From Opitutus sp. GAS368 (GTDB lineage Bacteria > Verrucomicrobiota > Verrucomicrobiia > Opitutales > Opitutaceae), in assembly GCA_945903465.1 (NCBI GenBank), contig CAMDOF010000039.1:1-48371 (forward strand): a stretch of DNA of 48,371 nucleotides. Direction: 5' to 3'. Positions within the stretch are counted from its first letter, which is position 1. Each line of letters opens with the position of its first letter. A model generated the notes under the pieces. The model was not told where the DNA came from and made no database searches. It worked only from the letters and a program-made list of their open reading frames with translations. This document shows positions 33,673 to 42,720 of the stretch, piece after piece. A program made the position numbers and the translations under genes.

Positions 33673-34176
33673 CTCGACTGGCGGGATCACGTCTCCGCCG
33701 TGCCGGTGGTCATCCCGCAGAATAAAAACCTGCGCGGCGATCACGTCGCTCTCGCGCCGTGTTGAATGCGGATTACAACCAGCGCCCCACGGCTGCCGAC
33801 TTTGGGTGGCTGGTTGTCCGCCAGTCGCCGCGAGCCCCTGGAGCACCCTTCCTGAGCACTCGGCCGCGAACGGAAAACTTAGGCGGCCGGGCCCGTGGGT
33901 CGCTCACCCTGTCCCGTTCTCGAGAAAGCGCGGCGGGCCAGAAAAAAACACGGATCGCTCGGCCCATCCGGGCGGTCGGCGACGACCGCGGAAATCACCC
34001 GGTCTCGAGCGCGTGGCCTTCCTGTCCACGCGAGGTGCCGCTCGGTCGGTGCGGCGGGTCGCGCACGCCCGCGGTGGCGGCGGGGCGCGCCGTGCCACCC
34101 TGAGCAGGCGAAGAGCGAGCACGTCGGCGGCGGGCCCGACCAGAGCCGATCCGCCGCCTGGCGGGGAGCGCCGTGT
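33673..34176. other. 504-nt convergent intergenic region, nothing recognised
   Basis: This lies between the 3' ends of rlmN and the M19 dipeptidase gene. Open frames on both strands are Arg/Ala/Gly-rich by-products of high GC and match no family. No repeat copy, strong hairpin or RNA gene was seen. Confidence 0.5.
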
Positions 34177-35325
34177 TCAGTGCGCGAGCGCTTCCGCCGC
34201 CCGCAAGACCCGCAGCGTGTTCGCACCCCAGAGTTTCTCCAGATCACTTTCCCGCCAGCCCCGCCCACGCAGTGCGCGCGTGATATTCGGATAGTCACTC
34301 ACATCACGCAGCCCTGTAAATCCACCGCCGCCCCCATCCAAGTCCGCCCCGATACCGACGTGGTCGATCCCCATCAACTCCACCGCGTACTCCACGTGCC
34401 GAATAAAATCCGCGAGCGTCACCGCGGGATTGGGATAGGCCGCCGCAACGCGTTCATACGCCAGATCCGCCGCCGCCAGCATCTCGGGGGTCGCGGCAAA
34501 TTCAGCGAAGCGCAGCATGACCTCGGCCGTCGCCGCGGTCCGTCGATTGGACCGCATGGTCACCAACGAAATCGGCAGCGCATTAATGTGCAGAACGCCG
34601 CCGCGCGCAGCCAACGCCCGCAGGAGACGGTCACCAACATTGCGGGGGTGATCGCAAATCGCGCGCGGTCCGCTGTGCGAGAGCACCACCGGCGCTGCCG
34701 ATCGGCCCAGCAAATCATCGAGGGCCGCATCGCTCGCGTGCGAGGCATCGAGCACCACTCCCCACCGATTGCACTCCGCCACGACTTCTCGACCGAGGGG
34801 GCTCAGCCCACCCCACTCTGCGCCCCGCGGATCCGTCGAGGCATCGGCGATATCATTGTTTAACATATGCGTAAGCCCGATCATGCGCACTCCCCGGCGA
34901 TAAAATTTCTCCACGTGACCGGCGTCGATTCCGAGCGAATAGGCGTTCTCCAGGCTCAGAAAAATCGCTCGTTTCCCCTCCGCCTTGAGCCGCAACCCGT
35001 CGGCGGCGCTCAAGGCCAGCCCGCAGTGCGCGCGCTGTTCTGCGATCACGGCGTGCGTCCGTCTCAGGCAGGCGAGCGCCCCTTCGTGCGCTCCGCCCCG
35101 GCCCTCCCCCGTGCGCGCCGCTTGCACGGCGTACACCGCAAACACCATCGCATCCACGCCACCGGTCACCATCCGCGGCAGATCGCATTGGCTCCCGTCG
35201 ATCGCATAATCATGCCGCTCCCCCAAATCCCAATCCGTCCGCACCAGGCGAGCGGTCGGCGTATCACAGTGCGTGTCGATCGTGAAAAGGCGCTCGTGAA
35301 GCTCACTCACAGAATCCAAAGACAT
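34177..35325 (-). CDS. Membrane dipeptidase family protein (peptidase M19)
   Basis: A 382-residue zinc dipeptidase. ATG 35325 is selected because the family N-terminus starts with [23 protein letters not shown]; the frame continues upstream to 35493 but overlaps the trxB start region. Zinc-site features: His19 and Asp21 in IDTHCDTP, the bridging Glu in [11 protein letters not shown], and His residues in [12 protein letters not shown] and [18 protein letters not shown] and [20 protein letters not shown] are also typical of M19. The family cleaves a wide range of dipeptides, including D-amino-acid-containing ones. No signal peptide is visible, so it is probably cytoplasmic. It diverges from trxB with about 110 nt between start codons. 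Confidence 0.93.
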   Translation of the reverse strand: MSLDSVSELHERLFTIDTHCDTPTARLVRTDWDLGERHDYAIDGSQCDLPRMVTGGVDAMVFAVYAVQAARTGEGRGGAHEGALACLRRTHAVIAEQRAHCGLALSAADGLRLKAEGKRAIFLSLENAYSLGIDAGHVEKFYRRGVRMIGLTHMLNNDIADASTDPRGAEWGGLSPLGREVVAECNRWGVVLDASHASDAALDDLLGRSAAPVVLSHSGPRAICDHPRNVGDRLLRALAARGGVLHINALPISLVTMRSNRRTAATAEVMLRFAEFAATPEMLAAADLAYERVAAAYPNPAVTLADFIRHVEYAVELMGIDHVGIGADLDGGGGGFTGLRDVSDYPNITRALRGRGWRESDLEKLWGANTLRVLRAAEALAH

Positions 35326-35434
35326 CGCGCGACGCTGGCCATGCCCTCGGCTCAAGCCAACGTCTTTCCTGCGCCTTTCATCTCCAGAGTTGCCAGCGCC
35401 ACCCCGTGTCGTTCTGTCTTGCGGTCTCCATCCC

Positions 35435-36382
35435 ATGTCGAACCTTCCCGTCGAAAATGTCGTCATTATTGGCACCGGTTGCGCCGGTCTCACCGCGGCA
35501 ATCTATACCAGCCGAGCCAGCCTCAACCCGCTGGTGCTCGAAGGACCGCTCCCCGGCGGTCAGCTCACGACGACGAGCGAGGTGGAGAATTTCCCCGGGT
35601 TCCCCCATGGCGTGGATGGCTTTCAGCTAACCCAAAATATGCGCGAACAAGCTGCGCGTTTCGGCACGCGCTTTGAGCAAGTCATGGTCGATAAGGTCGA
35701 TTTTAACACCATGCCGCGTCAACTGATCTGCGGCGAGCGCACCATCCTCGCAAAGAGCGTGATCATCGCGACCGGCGCTTCTCCGCGCATGACCGGTGTG
35801 CCCGGTGAAAAAGAACTTTATGGCGGCAAGGGCGTCACCACCTGCGCCACCTGCGACGGCGCTTTCTATCGCAAGATGGAGGTCGCGGTGATCGGTGGTG
35901 GTGACAGCGCGGCCGAAGAGGCCCTCTTTCTCACGCGCTTCGCCAGCAGGGTCTACTTGGTCCACCGTCGCGATGCCTTGCGCGCCTCGAAGATCATGGC
36001 CGATCGCGCGACTTCGCACGAAAAAATCGTCTGCGTCTGGGACAGCGTGCCCGTCGCGGTCGAGGGCGTCGCGCAGAACTCCGTCAGCGGCCTGCGCATC
36101 AAAAACCTTAAGACCGGCCTCGAGTCGGTGCTACCCGTTAAGGGTATTTTCGTCGCGATCGGCCACGTCCCCAACACCGGTCCTTTCGCCCCACCGCTCG
36201 AGATTGATGAGGGTGGCTACTTTAAGCCACAGCCCGGTTCACAGGTGCAGACCAACGTGCCCGGTATTTATGTCGCCGGCGACTGCTCCGATCACGTTTA
36301 TCGCCAAGCCATCACCGCCGCGGGCATGGGTTGCGCCGCCGCGATCGAGGCCGAGCGCTGGCTCGCCGAGCATGGCGCTTAG
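35435..36382 (+). CDS. trxB: Thioredoxin-disulfide reductase
   Basis: A 315-residue FAD/NADPH enzyme that reduces thioredoxin in the cytoplasm. ATG 35435 ([15 protein letters not shown]) gives the normal family length. FAD site [20 protein letters not shown]; redox motif CATC (Cys137, Cys140) in [17 protein letters not shown] site [17 protein letters not shown] with the [12 protein letters not shown] arginines of a TrxB; C-terminal FAD segment [34 protein letters not shown]. It is single, directly followed by a 48-50 bp tandem array. Identity is secure. Confidence 0.96.
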   Translation: MSNLPVENVVIIGTGCAGLTAAIYTSRASLNPLVLEGPLPGGQLTTTSEVENFPGFPHGVDGFQLTQNMREQAARFGTRFEQVMVDKVDFNTMPRQLICGERTILAKSVIIATGASPRMTGVPGEKELYGGKGVTTCATCDGAFYRKMEVAVIGGGDSAAEEALFLTRFASRVYLVHRRDALRASKIMADRATSHEKIVCVWDSVPVAVEGVAQNSVSGLRIKNLKTGLESVLPVKGIFVAIGHVPNTGPFAPPLEIDEGGYFKPQPGSQVQTNVPGIYVAGDCSDHVYRQAITAAGMGCAAAIEAERWLAEHGA

Positions 36383-36404
36383 CGCACGAGCGCACGACCG
36401 CTGA

Positions 36405-36545
36405 GCGCACGTCATCGCCCCTCGGCGCACGCGCGTCATCGCGCCGAGCTGGGCGCACGTCATATCGCGTCTCGCCGCACGCGCGTCATCGCGCCGAACT
36501 GGGCGCACGTCATCGCCCCTCGCTGCACGCGCGTTCTCGCGCCGT
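36405..36545. repeat. Tandem array of a 48-50 bp unit, about three copies
   Basis: Copies begin at 36405, 36453 and 36503, each with GCGCACGTCAT. They share an internal GCACGCGCGT and CTCGCGCCG-type end; the last copy is cut short near 36545. The array fills most of the 187-nt space between trxB and the convergent Ig-domain gene, starting 23 nt after the trxB stop. Function unknown. Confidence 0.82.
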
Positions 36546-36569
36546 CCCTTTCCCGCCTGCGCGACCCTC

Positions 36570-38732
36570 TCAGGGTACTTCGTAAACCTCCACCAGCGCA
36601 TTCCCCGCGGCTTTCCCTCCGCTGACCTGCACCGTGTAGCTGCCGGGCGAAAGTGTGATCAATAAAATAGCGTCCTTGCTCGCCTCGTCGGCAATCGGAA
36701 ACGCGCCGACAGTCGAGGCGGCCGCACTTAACTGGCCATCGCCCCCCCAGTTGTCGTTCGCCGCCACCACCACCGACCCAGAAAATAATTCCAGCCGCGG
36801 ATCGACCATCGCCTCCGCCACGCCAAACGCCGTCCCGAGCGTGGGCCCAATCGCCCGCACCAATACGGTGCGCGAAGTGGTCCCACCGATCACAAAACCA
36901 GCAATCAACGGCGTGTCGGCCGCGATTTTTTTCAAGACCGAAACGTTGATCAAGCGCAGCGTGGCTTGCGTGAAGGCCGCGCCCGGGGTCGCATCGTAGA
37001 GCTCGGCGATCACCGTGCCCGCCGCCCCGCCCACCCCGCTCACCCGCACCGTGTAACTGCCTGAAACGAGAGCCGGATCAAAGAGCGCCGCGTCCTTCGA
37101 AGCCGCCCCCGTCAACCCAAAGGCCCCCACTTCTGAAAAGACCGCACTCAGGGCCTTGCCTCCTCCCCAATTATCGTTGCTCGCCACCATCGCCTGCCCC
37201 GAAAAAAAATCGAGTTGCGGATCGTTGATCGAACCGGTCACCCCCAGCGGTGCCAGCGAAGGCCCGACCGCACGAATCAAGAGAGGCTTCGCTCCCGCGG
37301 TCCCTTCGCCACCCACCACCGTGCCCACTGTAAAAAAGGGATCGAGCTCCGTGACTTCCGTTCTAATCGAAAGATTACTCAGACGCCCAAAGTCCGCCGT
37401 ATCGGCGACCGTGAGAGAGGCGACGTAACTTTCCACCCGGCCCATCGCGTTCGACGCCACCACGGAATAGTTACCCGCGTCGACCGCCAGCGCCCGACTC
37501 ACGACCAAGGTGGCCCGAGTCGCCCCCGCCACATTCGCCCCATCTCGGCGCCATTGGTAAGCTGGCGCCGGCGAGCCCATCGCGGGCGCGGAAAATACCA
37601 CCGTGCTGCCCGTCGCCACGATTTGCGGCACGGGTGCCGAGGTGAATACCGGCGCGCCCGGGGCCGGATTCACGAGCACTTTTGCCGCCACACTCACGAC
37701 TGTTCCCGCGGAATTACTCGCCGAGACGGTGTAACTCCCCGCGTCCGTCACTTGCACATTCGGGAGCGTTAACACCGACTCCGTCGCCCCGCGAATGAGC
37801 ACCCCATCCTTCGACCACTGGAGCGCGGGCGTCGGCGTACCCGTCACGACCACCACTAACTTCAGATTTTCACCACTGATCGCGGTTTTCCCGACCGGGA
37901 CCACCGAGAAAGCCGGGGCCACTTGCAGGACACTCACCGCCACCGCCGCGGGTTGGCTGGTGGTCGCACCCAAACTATTGGTCAGAGTGACGGTGTAATT
38001 TCCCGCATCCGCCGCTGATACATTATTAAGCACGAGGGCCGCCCCAGTCGCGCCCTTGATGGCCGTGCCGTCCTTCGACCATTGCAACGTCGGCGCCGGC
38101 GTACCCGCGAAAGTCACCGATAACGTCGCGCTCGTTCCCGCCACGGCCGTGAGACTGGCGGGCGCCCGAGTGATCGTCGGCGCCGCATTGGGGGCCGCCG
38201 CGACGATGATCGTCGCCGTCGCATTCGTTACCGGACCCGTTAAGTTTGTAAACTGATAACCTGAAACCGTGAAACCAAACGTGCCCGCCGTCGTCGGTGT
38301 GCCCGAAATTAACACCGTGCCATTGGAAGGATTCACCACCAGACGCCCGCCCTGCACTACCGCCCCCTGCACCGTAATACCGGGCGGCAGAGTATTCCCA
38401 ATCGCCCACGACTGCGCAAAACTAACCCCCAAGCCTTGAATCACGATCCCTTCGGTGAAGGCTACGCCCACGGTCGCGCGGGCCGGTTGACTCACACTGC
38501 CCACCAGCTGAGTCGTCGCGCCCGCCAAGCTATGCACCGCCCCCATCGCGGCCGCCGGCAGCAAGACCGCGCGCAAACCTTGCACGATTGGCGAGAGGAG
38601 CGCCGACTCCGCCCGCCCAAATACTTTCAGGAGTGGCGTGCGCTGCAATAGAAGCATGACCGCCGCCACGCTCGGATTCAGCCAGAGACGGGGAGAACTC
38701 AAACGCATTTTGACCACAGAAGTAAGGTTCAT
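36570..38732 (-). CDS. Large exported Ig-like domain protein with paired C-terminal Opitutaceae-type repeats
   Basis: A 720-residue putative surface or secreted protein. The N-terminus has an atypical leader: a first hydrophobic stretch at about 21-30 and a better signal-like stretch (GLRAVLLPAAAMGAVHSLAG) at 52-71. Residues about 80-180 form a putative-Ig/cadherin-like region (LPPGITVQGAVVQGG, ISGTPTTAGTFGFTVSG). Three Ig-like domains without cysteines follow at about 184-268, 272-355 and 360-442, each with QWxxDG and DAGNYTV or DAGSYTV. Two related domains close the protein (about 448-585 and 590-718), with LLIRAVGPSL or LVRAIGPTL, SNDNWGG or ANDNWGG, and GSYTVRVSG or GSYTVQVSG. These ends recur in many Opitutaceae secreted proteins and may be a sorting or attachment module. 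An alternative start is ATG 38708. Confidence 0.85.
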   Translation of the reverse strand: MNLTSVVKMRLSSPRLWLNPSVAAVMLLLQRTPLLKVFGRAESALLSPIVQGLRAVLLPAAAMGAVHSLAGATTQLVGSVSQPARATVGVAFTEGIVIQGLGVSFAQSWAIGNTLPPGITVQGAVVQGGRLVVNPSNGTVLISGTPTTAGTFGFTVSGYQFTNLTGPVTNATATIIVAAAPNAAPTITRAPASLTAVAGTSATLSVTFAGTPAPTLQWSKDGTAIKGATGAALVLNNVSAADAGNYTVTLTNSLGATTSQPAAVAVSVLQVAPAFSVVPVGKTAISGENLKLVVVVTGTPTPALQWSKDGVLIRGATESVLTLPNVQVTDAGSYTVSASNSAGTVVSVAAKVLVNPAPGAPVFTSAPVPQIVATGSTVVFSAPAMGSPAPAYQWRRDGANVAGATRATLVVSRALAVDAGNYSVVASNAMGRVESYVASLTVADTADFGRLSNLSIRTEVTELDPFFTVGTVVGGEGTAGAKPLLIRAVGPSLAPLGVTGSINDPQLDFFSGQAMVASNDNWGGGKALSAVFSEVGAFGLTGAASKDAALFDPALVSGSYTVRVSGVGGAAGTVIAELYDATPGAAFTQATLRLINVSVLKKIAADTPLIAGFVIGGTTSRTVLVRAIGPTLGTAFGVAEAMVDPRLELFSGSVVVAANDNWGGDGQLSAAASTVGAFPIADEASKDAILLITLSPGSYTVQVSGGKAAGNALVEVYEVP

Positions 38733-38988
38733 TAAAATGATACGTGCCGAGAGTAGGACGCTCGCGCGCGCAAATCGTCACACCGATTTGCCCCCCCCCG
38801 CGCAGCGAGGACCATGAGGGCCCTTTGCTCACTGCCCCGACTGGATCGCTATCGCGAGTCGAACGTTCTGAAACGGACACCGCCTCGCCCGCCGCGGCTC
38901 ACCGTTCCTCCAACCGGCCCCGCGGTCGTGCGCGGCGCCGCGATTAGGCTTGCACGCGCGGTCGGCCGCGGCGCATCAAAATCCCGCG

Positions 38989-39657
38989 ATGTCTGCTGCA
39001 CCTTCTCGCCCTCACCAAGCTCGGGCAACGCCCGTCACCCAGCCCCTACCGCTCCCGCCCGATCTGGTCATCCCGGCAGATTACGGCGCCGTGCGTAACC
39101 TGCGCCGCCAACGCGAGTGCCGCCACCTCGTCAGCATTGGGATCAGCCCCTCCGGCCGCGAAATCAGGCTCGCGCCTCGCGCGGCCCAAGCCTGGCGCCA
39201 CCTCCGCGCCGCTGCCCTCCGCGCCGGCCGTACCCTCGTGCCGATTTCGGGGTTTCGCAGTATCCAGCGTCAGCGCGAGATCATCCAAGAAAAACTCGCC
39301 ACCGGTGAATCCCTCCCGTCCATCCTGAAGCAGGTCGCCGCTCCGGGTTTTAGCGAACACCATACCGGTCGGGCCCTCGATATCGGCTCCGATCACACGG
39401 ACGATCTCTCCGCCAACTTCGCCCGCACCTCCGCGTTTCGTTGGCTCCGGATCCACGCGCCGCGCTTCGGCTTTCACCTGTCGTTCCCACGGAAAAATCC
39501 CCACGGCATCGTTTACGAGCCTTGGCATTGGTGTTGGCGCCCTCACCTTCGCACCCCCCGAAAAAACCTCCCACCACTCAGTACCCAGGCCGTAAATACC
39601 ACCCCACCCACCCTGCCCCGCCCTCCCGGCCGTCGTCCCCACCTCGCTTCATTTTAA
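38989..39657 (+). CDS. D-alanyl-D-alanine carboxypeptidase family protein (VanY-type, M15B)
   Basis: A 222-residue zinc peptidase. ATG 38989 (MSAAPSRPHQ) is preferred to an in-frame TTG at 38950. Zinc and catalytic motifs match M15: SGFRSIQRQ, the SxHxxGxAxD box SEHHTGRALD (Ser122, His124, Asp131), and the YEPWHW box with Glu177 as base and His180 as ligand. The family trims D-Ala-D-Ala ends of peptidoglycan stem peptides. No clear signal peptide or membrane anchor is visible, although the N-terminus is long and proline-rich, so location is uncertain. It diverges from the Ig-domain gene across about 256 nt. The last 25 or so residues are Pro/Thr/Arg-rich beyond the usual family end. Confidence 0.88.
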   Translation: MSAAPSRPHQARATPVTQPLPLPPDLVIPADYGAVRNLRRQRECRHLVSIGISPSGREIRLAPRAAQAWRHLRAAALRAGRTLVPISGFRSIQRQREIIQEKLATGESLPSILKQVAAPGFSEHHTGRALDIGSDHTDDLSANFARTSAFRWLRIHAPRFGFHLSFPRKNPHGIVYEPWHWCWRPHLRTPRKNLPPLSTQAVNTTPPTLPRPPGRRPHLASF

Positions 39658-39784
39658 TCCGGCCGCACCGAGTTGTGGCTGTCTGCTCCCACTCCGCAGC
39701 CCGCGCCAGTGACGAGCCACGTCGTGTCAACACGCCCCGACGGTCATTAGATTTTTTTTACGCCACAATAGCCCCGCTAGCTAT

Positions 39785-39799
39785 TTGGAATAGTTCCAA
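39785..39799. promoter_or_regulatory. Distal Fur/Irr-like operator candidate
   Basis: TTGGAAT-A-GTTCCAA, a 7-1-7 inverted repeat with one mismatched pair. Its centre is 29 bp from the centre of the perfect box downstream, close to three helical turns. It lies upstream of the Fur-family gene in a stretch more A/T-rich than its surroundings. Confidence 0.55.
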
Positions 39800-39813
39800 T
39801 TATCACTTGATGT

Positions 39814-39828
39814 TTAGAATGATTCTAA
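39814..39828. promoter_or_regulatory. Proximal Fur/Irr-like operator, perfect 7-1-7 palindrome
   Basis: TTAGAAT-G-ATTCTAA is a perfect 7-1-7 inverted repeat 22 nt before the regulator's ATG. It fits the general Fur/PerR box architecture and, with the preceding T (TTTAGAA...TTCTAA), the ICE motif of Irr regulators as I remember it. Autoregulation and control of the suf genes behind it are likely but inferred. Confidence 0.7.
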
Positions 39829-39850
39829 TTCTGTAACGGTTCTCTACGTC

Positions 39851-40294
39851 ATGATAACCACCGAAAACTCAGACGCGCTCGCACAGCGCCTCGCCGATAG
39901 CGGCCTCCGCTCCACTCCCCAACGCGGCTTGGTTTACGAGGCCCTCCTGAAGACGCGCGATCACCCCACGGCGGACGAGCTCTACGTCCGAGTAAAATCA
40001 GACCTTCCCACCATCTCGTTAGCCACCGTGTACAATTGCTTGGAGACGCTCGTCCATTGCCATCTGGTCCGCGCCGTTAACTTTGAGCGCGGGCCCACTC
40101 GTTATTGCCCCAATTTACAGCCGCACGCTCATTTTCACGACGACGACACGGGTGAGACCCACGACATCGATCTCCCCGCCAGTCTGCTTCATCAGGTCAA
40201 CGCCGTCCTGCCGGGCGGCTACCATTCGTCGTCCATTGAAATTATTTTTCGCGGTAAGTCCCCGCACCGGCGCGCCTCCGCGACTAAAGCCTAA
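39851..40294 (+). CDS. Fur-family regulator lacking the CxxC zinc site (Irr/PerR-like)
   Basis: A 147-residue Fur-superfamily repressor. The winged-helix DNA-binding half is standard (LRSTPQRGLVYEALL, HPTADELYVRV, ISLATVYNCLETLV). The dimerisation half is unusual: where typical Fur/PerR/Zur have HHHxxCxxCG, this has PHAHFHDDDTGETHDIDLP, so the structural CxxC is absent and a His/Asp cluster (His92, His94, His96, Asp97-99, His104) remains. This resembles Irr, the rhizobial iron/haem regulator, more than classical Fur, though no GCxxP haem motif is visible. Two 7-1-7 palindromes lie just upstream. sufC starts 40 nt downstream, so the regulator and the Fe-S assembly genes probably share a transcript. 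I infer an iron- or Fe-S-responsive switch; peroxide sensing is the main alternative. Confidence 0.88.
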   Translation: MITTENSDALAQRLADSGLRSTPQRGLVYEALLKTRDHPTADELYVRVKSDLPTISLATVYNCLETLVHCHLVRAVNFERGPTRYCPNLQPHAHFHDDDTGETHDIDLPASLLHQVNAVLPGGYHSSSIEIIFRGKSPHRRASATKA

Positions 40295-40334
40295 AGCCTT
40301 CGCCCTCCTTTCCCTCCCGCCTTTTTCCTGACCC

Positions 40335-41126
40335 ATGTCCTCGCTTGTCATCAAAGATCTTCACGTCGCCATCGGCGATAAAAAGATCGTTCAGGGCTTG
40401 TCCCTCACGATCAACGGCGGCGAAGTCCACGCCATCATGGGGCCCAATGGCACCGGCAAATCGACCTTGTCCAAGGCGATCGCGGGCCATCCCGATTACA
40501 CCATCACCAGCGGGGATGTCCTCCTCGACGGTCGCTCGATTCTCGACCGCGAAGCCGATGAACGCGCCCGCGCCGGCCTCTTTCTCGCTTTTCAGTATCC
40601 AAGCGAGATCCCCGGTGTTTCCATCGCTAACTTTCTTCGCGCCGCCGTCCAAGCCCGCCTGGCCGAGGGCGAGGAAATCGACGCGACCGCTTATTACAAA
40701 CGGCTCTACAGCAAAATGGACTTGCTGAAGATCGACCGCAAATTCACCTCTCGCGCGGTCAACGACGGCTTTTCCGGCGGCGAGAAGAAACGCTGCGAAA
40801 TCCTGCAGATGGCCATGCTCGAGCCCAAGTTCGCCCTCATGGATGAAACCGACTCCGGCCTCGATATCGACGCCCTCCGCATCGTGGCCGATGGCGTCAA
40901 TACCCTGCGCGGCCCCAACCTCGGCGTCCTCATGATCACTCATTATCAACGCCTCTTAAACTACATCGTGCCCGATCACGTTCACGTCATGTGGGACGGT
41001 CGCATCGTCAAAAGCGGTGATAAATCACTCGCCCTCGAACTCGAAGCCAAGGGCTACGACTGGGTAAAGAAAGAACTCGCCGCTACCGCCACCGCGGCCG
41101 CCGCTACCGCCGCCACCGTTGCCTGA
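40335..41126 (+). CDS. sufC: Fe-S cluster assembly ATPase SufC
   Basis: A 263-residue ABC-type ATPase that powers the SufBCD scaffold building Fe-S clusters in the cytoplasm. Walker [10 protein letters not shown] at residues 36-44; SufC-type signature [20 protein letters not shown]; Walker [38 protein letters not shown] with the switch His. A short Ala/Thr-rich tail (about 12 residues) extends beyond the usual end. It lies 40 nt after the Fur-family gene and 31 nt before sufB. Confidence 0.96.
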   Translation: MSSLVIKDLHVAIGDKKIVQGLSLTINGGEVHAIMGPNGTGKSTLSKAIAGHPDYTITSGDVLLDGRSILDREADERARAGLFLAFQYPSEIPGVSIANFLRAAVQARLAEGEEIDATAYYKRLYSKMDLLKIDRKFTSRAVNDGFSGGEKKRCEILQMAMLEPKFALMDETDSGLDIDALRIVADGVNTLRGPNLGVLMITHYQRLLNYIVPDHVHVMWDGRIVKSGDKSLALELEAKGYDWVKKELAATATAAAATAATVA

Positions 41127-41157
41127 TCCGGTTCAAATCGCCACGCCTCCTATTGCT

Positions 41158-42606
41158 ATGAAGCCACCAACCGACACTCTCGCCGCACCCGCGGCCGAAG
41201 CCACCGACAACCCTGTCGCCGGCATCGATCAGACCAAGGGCGATTTTAGCTATAACGTTGCTTACGCCTTCGACGCCGGCACCGGCCTCAGCGAGGACAC
41301 CGTTCGCTACATCAGCAGCGTCAAAAAGGAGGCCCCATGGATTCTCGAGTTCCGCCTCAAGGCTCTCAAGAAATTCCTCTCCATGCCGATGCCCACCCAC
41401 TGGGCCACCAAGGATCTCGAAAATATCAATTTCGACAAAATCCGTTATTACCTTTCTCAGGGGCAGAAACCCAAGCGCACCTGGGACGAGGTCCCCGACG
41501 ACATCAAGCGGACGTTTGAGCGACTGGGGATTCCCGAACAAGAGCGCAAGTTCCTCGCCGGCGTCGAGGCCCAGTTCGACTCCGAGGCCGCCTATTCAAA
41601 TATCAAGGAGGTCGTCGCCAAGCAGGGGGTGATTTTCGTTAATTCGACCGAGGGTCTGCGCGAGCACCCCGAGCTCTTTAAGAAATTTTTCGCCAAGGTC
41701 ATTCCCACGGGAGATAACAAATTTTCGGCCCTGAACAGCGCGGTCTTCTCCGGCGGCTCGTTCATTTATGTGCCCAAGGGCGTCAAAGTGGCTCAACCGC
41801 TCCAAGCTTATTTCCGTATCAACGCGGAAAATTTCGGTCAATTTGAACGCACGCTGATCATCGCCGATGAGGGCGCTGAGGTGACTTATATGGAGGGTTG
41901 CACCGCGCCGAAGTTCTCGACTTCCACCCTCCACAGCGCCGTGGTTGAGCTCGTCGCGCTCAAGGGGGCCAAGATTCAGTATATCACGGTGCAAAATTGG
42001 GCGAACAACGTGTTCAACCTCGTCACCAAGCGCGGCATCGCCCACGAGGAGGCCGAAATCAAATGGATCGACTGCAACATCGGTAGCCGCCTCACCATGA
42101 AGTATCCGGGCGTCGTGCTCAAGGGGCGCAAGGCCCGCGGCGAGGTCATCTCCATCGCCCTCGCCAATGACGGCCAGCATCAGGATACCGGCGCCAAAAT
42201 GGTTCATGCCGCCGACGAGACCACCTCCAACATCGTCGCCAAATCAATCTCGGTCGGCCAGGGCCGCAGCACCTACCGCGGTGTCGTCCACATTCCCAAG
42301 CACCTCAAGGGCTGCAAAAATAACACCGAGTGCGACGCCCTCCTCATTAATTCCCATAGCCGCACCGATACCTACCCGGCCATCACCGTCCGCGGCGATC
42401 GCAACTTCGTGCAACACGAGGCCAGCGTTTCCAAGGTAAATGAAGAAATGATTTTCTACATGCAGCAGCGCGGCCTCACCGAGGGCCAGGCCATGAGCCT
42501 TGCCGTCAACGGTTTCATCAACGATCTCGCTCGCCAATTCCCCATGGAATACTCGGTCGAGCTCAAACGTCTCATCGATCTCGAAATGGAGGGGAGCGTC
42601 GGCTGA
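41158..42606 (+). CDS. sufB: Fe-S cluster assembly scaffold SufB
   Basis: A 482-residue scaffold subunit. ATG 41158 ([15 protein letters not shown]) is chosen; a TTG at 41119 overlaps the sufC end. Family segments: [117 protein letters not shown] with the conserved Cys implicated in sulfur or persulfide handling, and [20 protein letters not shown]. SufB accepts sulfur and assembles nascent clusters with SufC and SufD. It follows sufC by 31 nt in the same operon. Confidence 0.97.
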   Translation: MKPPTDTLAAPAAEATDNPVAGIDQTKGDFSYNVAYAFDAGTGLSEDTVRYISSVKKEAPWILEFRLKALKKFLSMPMPTHWATKDLENINFDKIRYYLSQGQKPKRTWDEVPDDIKRTFERLGIPEQERKFLAGVEAQFDSEAAYSNIKEVVAKQGVIFVNSTEGLREHPELFKKFFAKVIPTGDNKFSALNSAVFSGGSFIYVPKGVKVAQPLQAYFRINAENFGQFERTLIIADEGAEVTYMEGCTAPKFSTSTLHSAVVELVALKGAKIQYITVQNWANNVFNLVTKRGIAHEEAEIKWIDCNIGSRLTMKYPGVVLKGRKARGEVISIALANDGQHQDTGAKMVHAADETTSNIVAKSISVGQGRSTYRGVVHIPKHLKGCKNNTECDALLINSHSRTDTYPAITVRGDRNFVQHEASVSKVNEEMIFYMQQRGLTEGQAMSLAVNGFINDLARQFPMEYSVELKRLIDLEMEGSVG

Positions 42607-42720
42607 TCCCGACCGCACGTCCAGCCATGGGCTCCGCGCGGCCGCTCGCCCGCCGTCTATCGCTCGCCGTCCCCATCCTCCCATCGTCCTCCTTTGATGT
42701 CCCTCGCCTTTTCTTCCGCT

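Noticed and set aside
36405..36545. CRISPR array
   Set aside because: Units are contiguous and degenerate with no unique spacers, and no cas gene is present.
36239..36601. Minus-strand open frame with repeated RRDDARAARRD-type residues
   Set aside because: The repetition comes from the tandem DNA array and the frame overlaps the trxB 3' end; no family resemblance.
42697..42720. Upstream ATG for sufD at 42697
   Set aside because: Possible, but the extra eight residues do not look like the family N-terminus; kept only as an alternative in the sufD entry.
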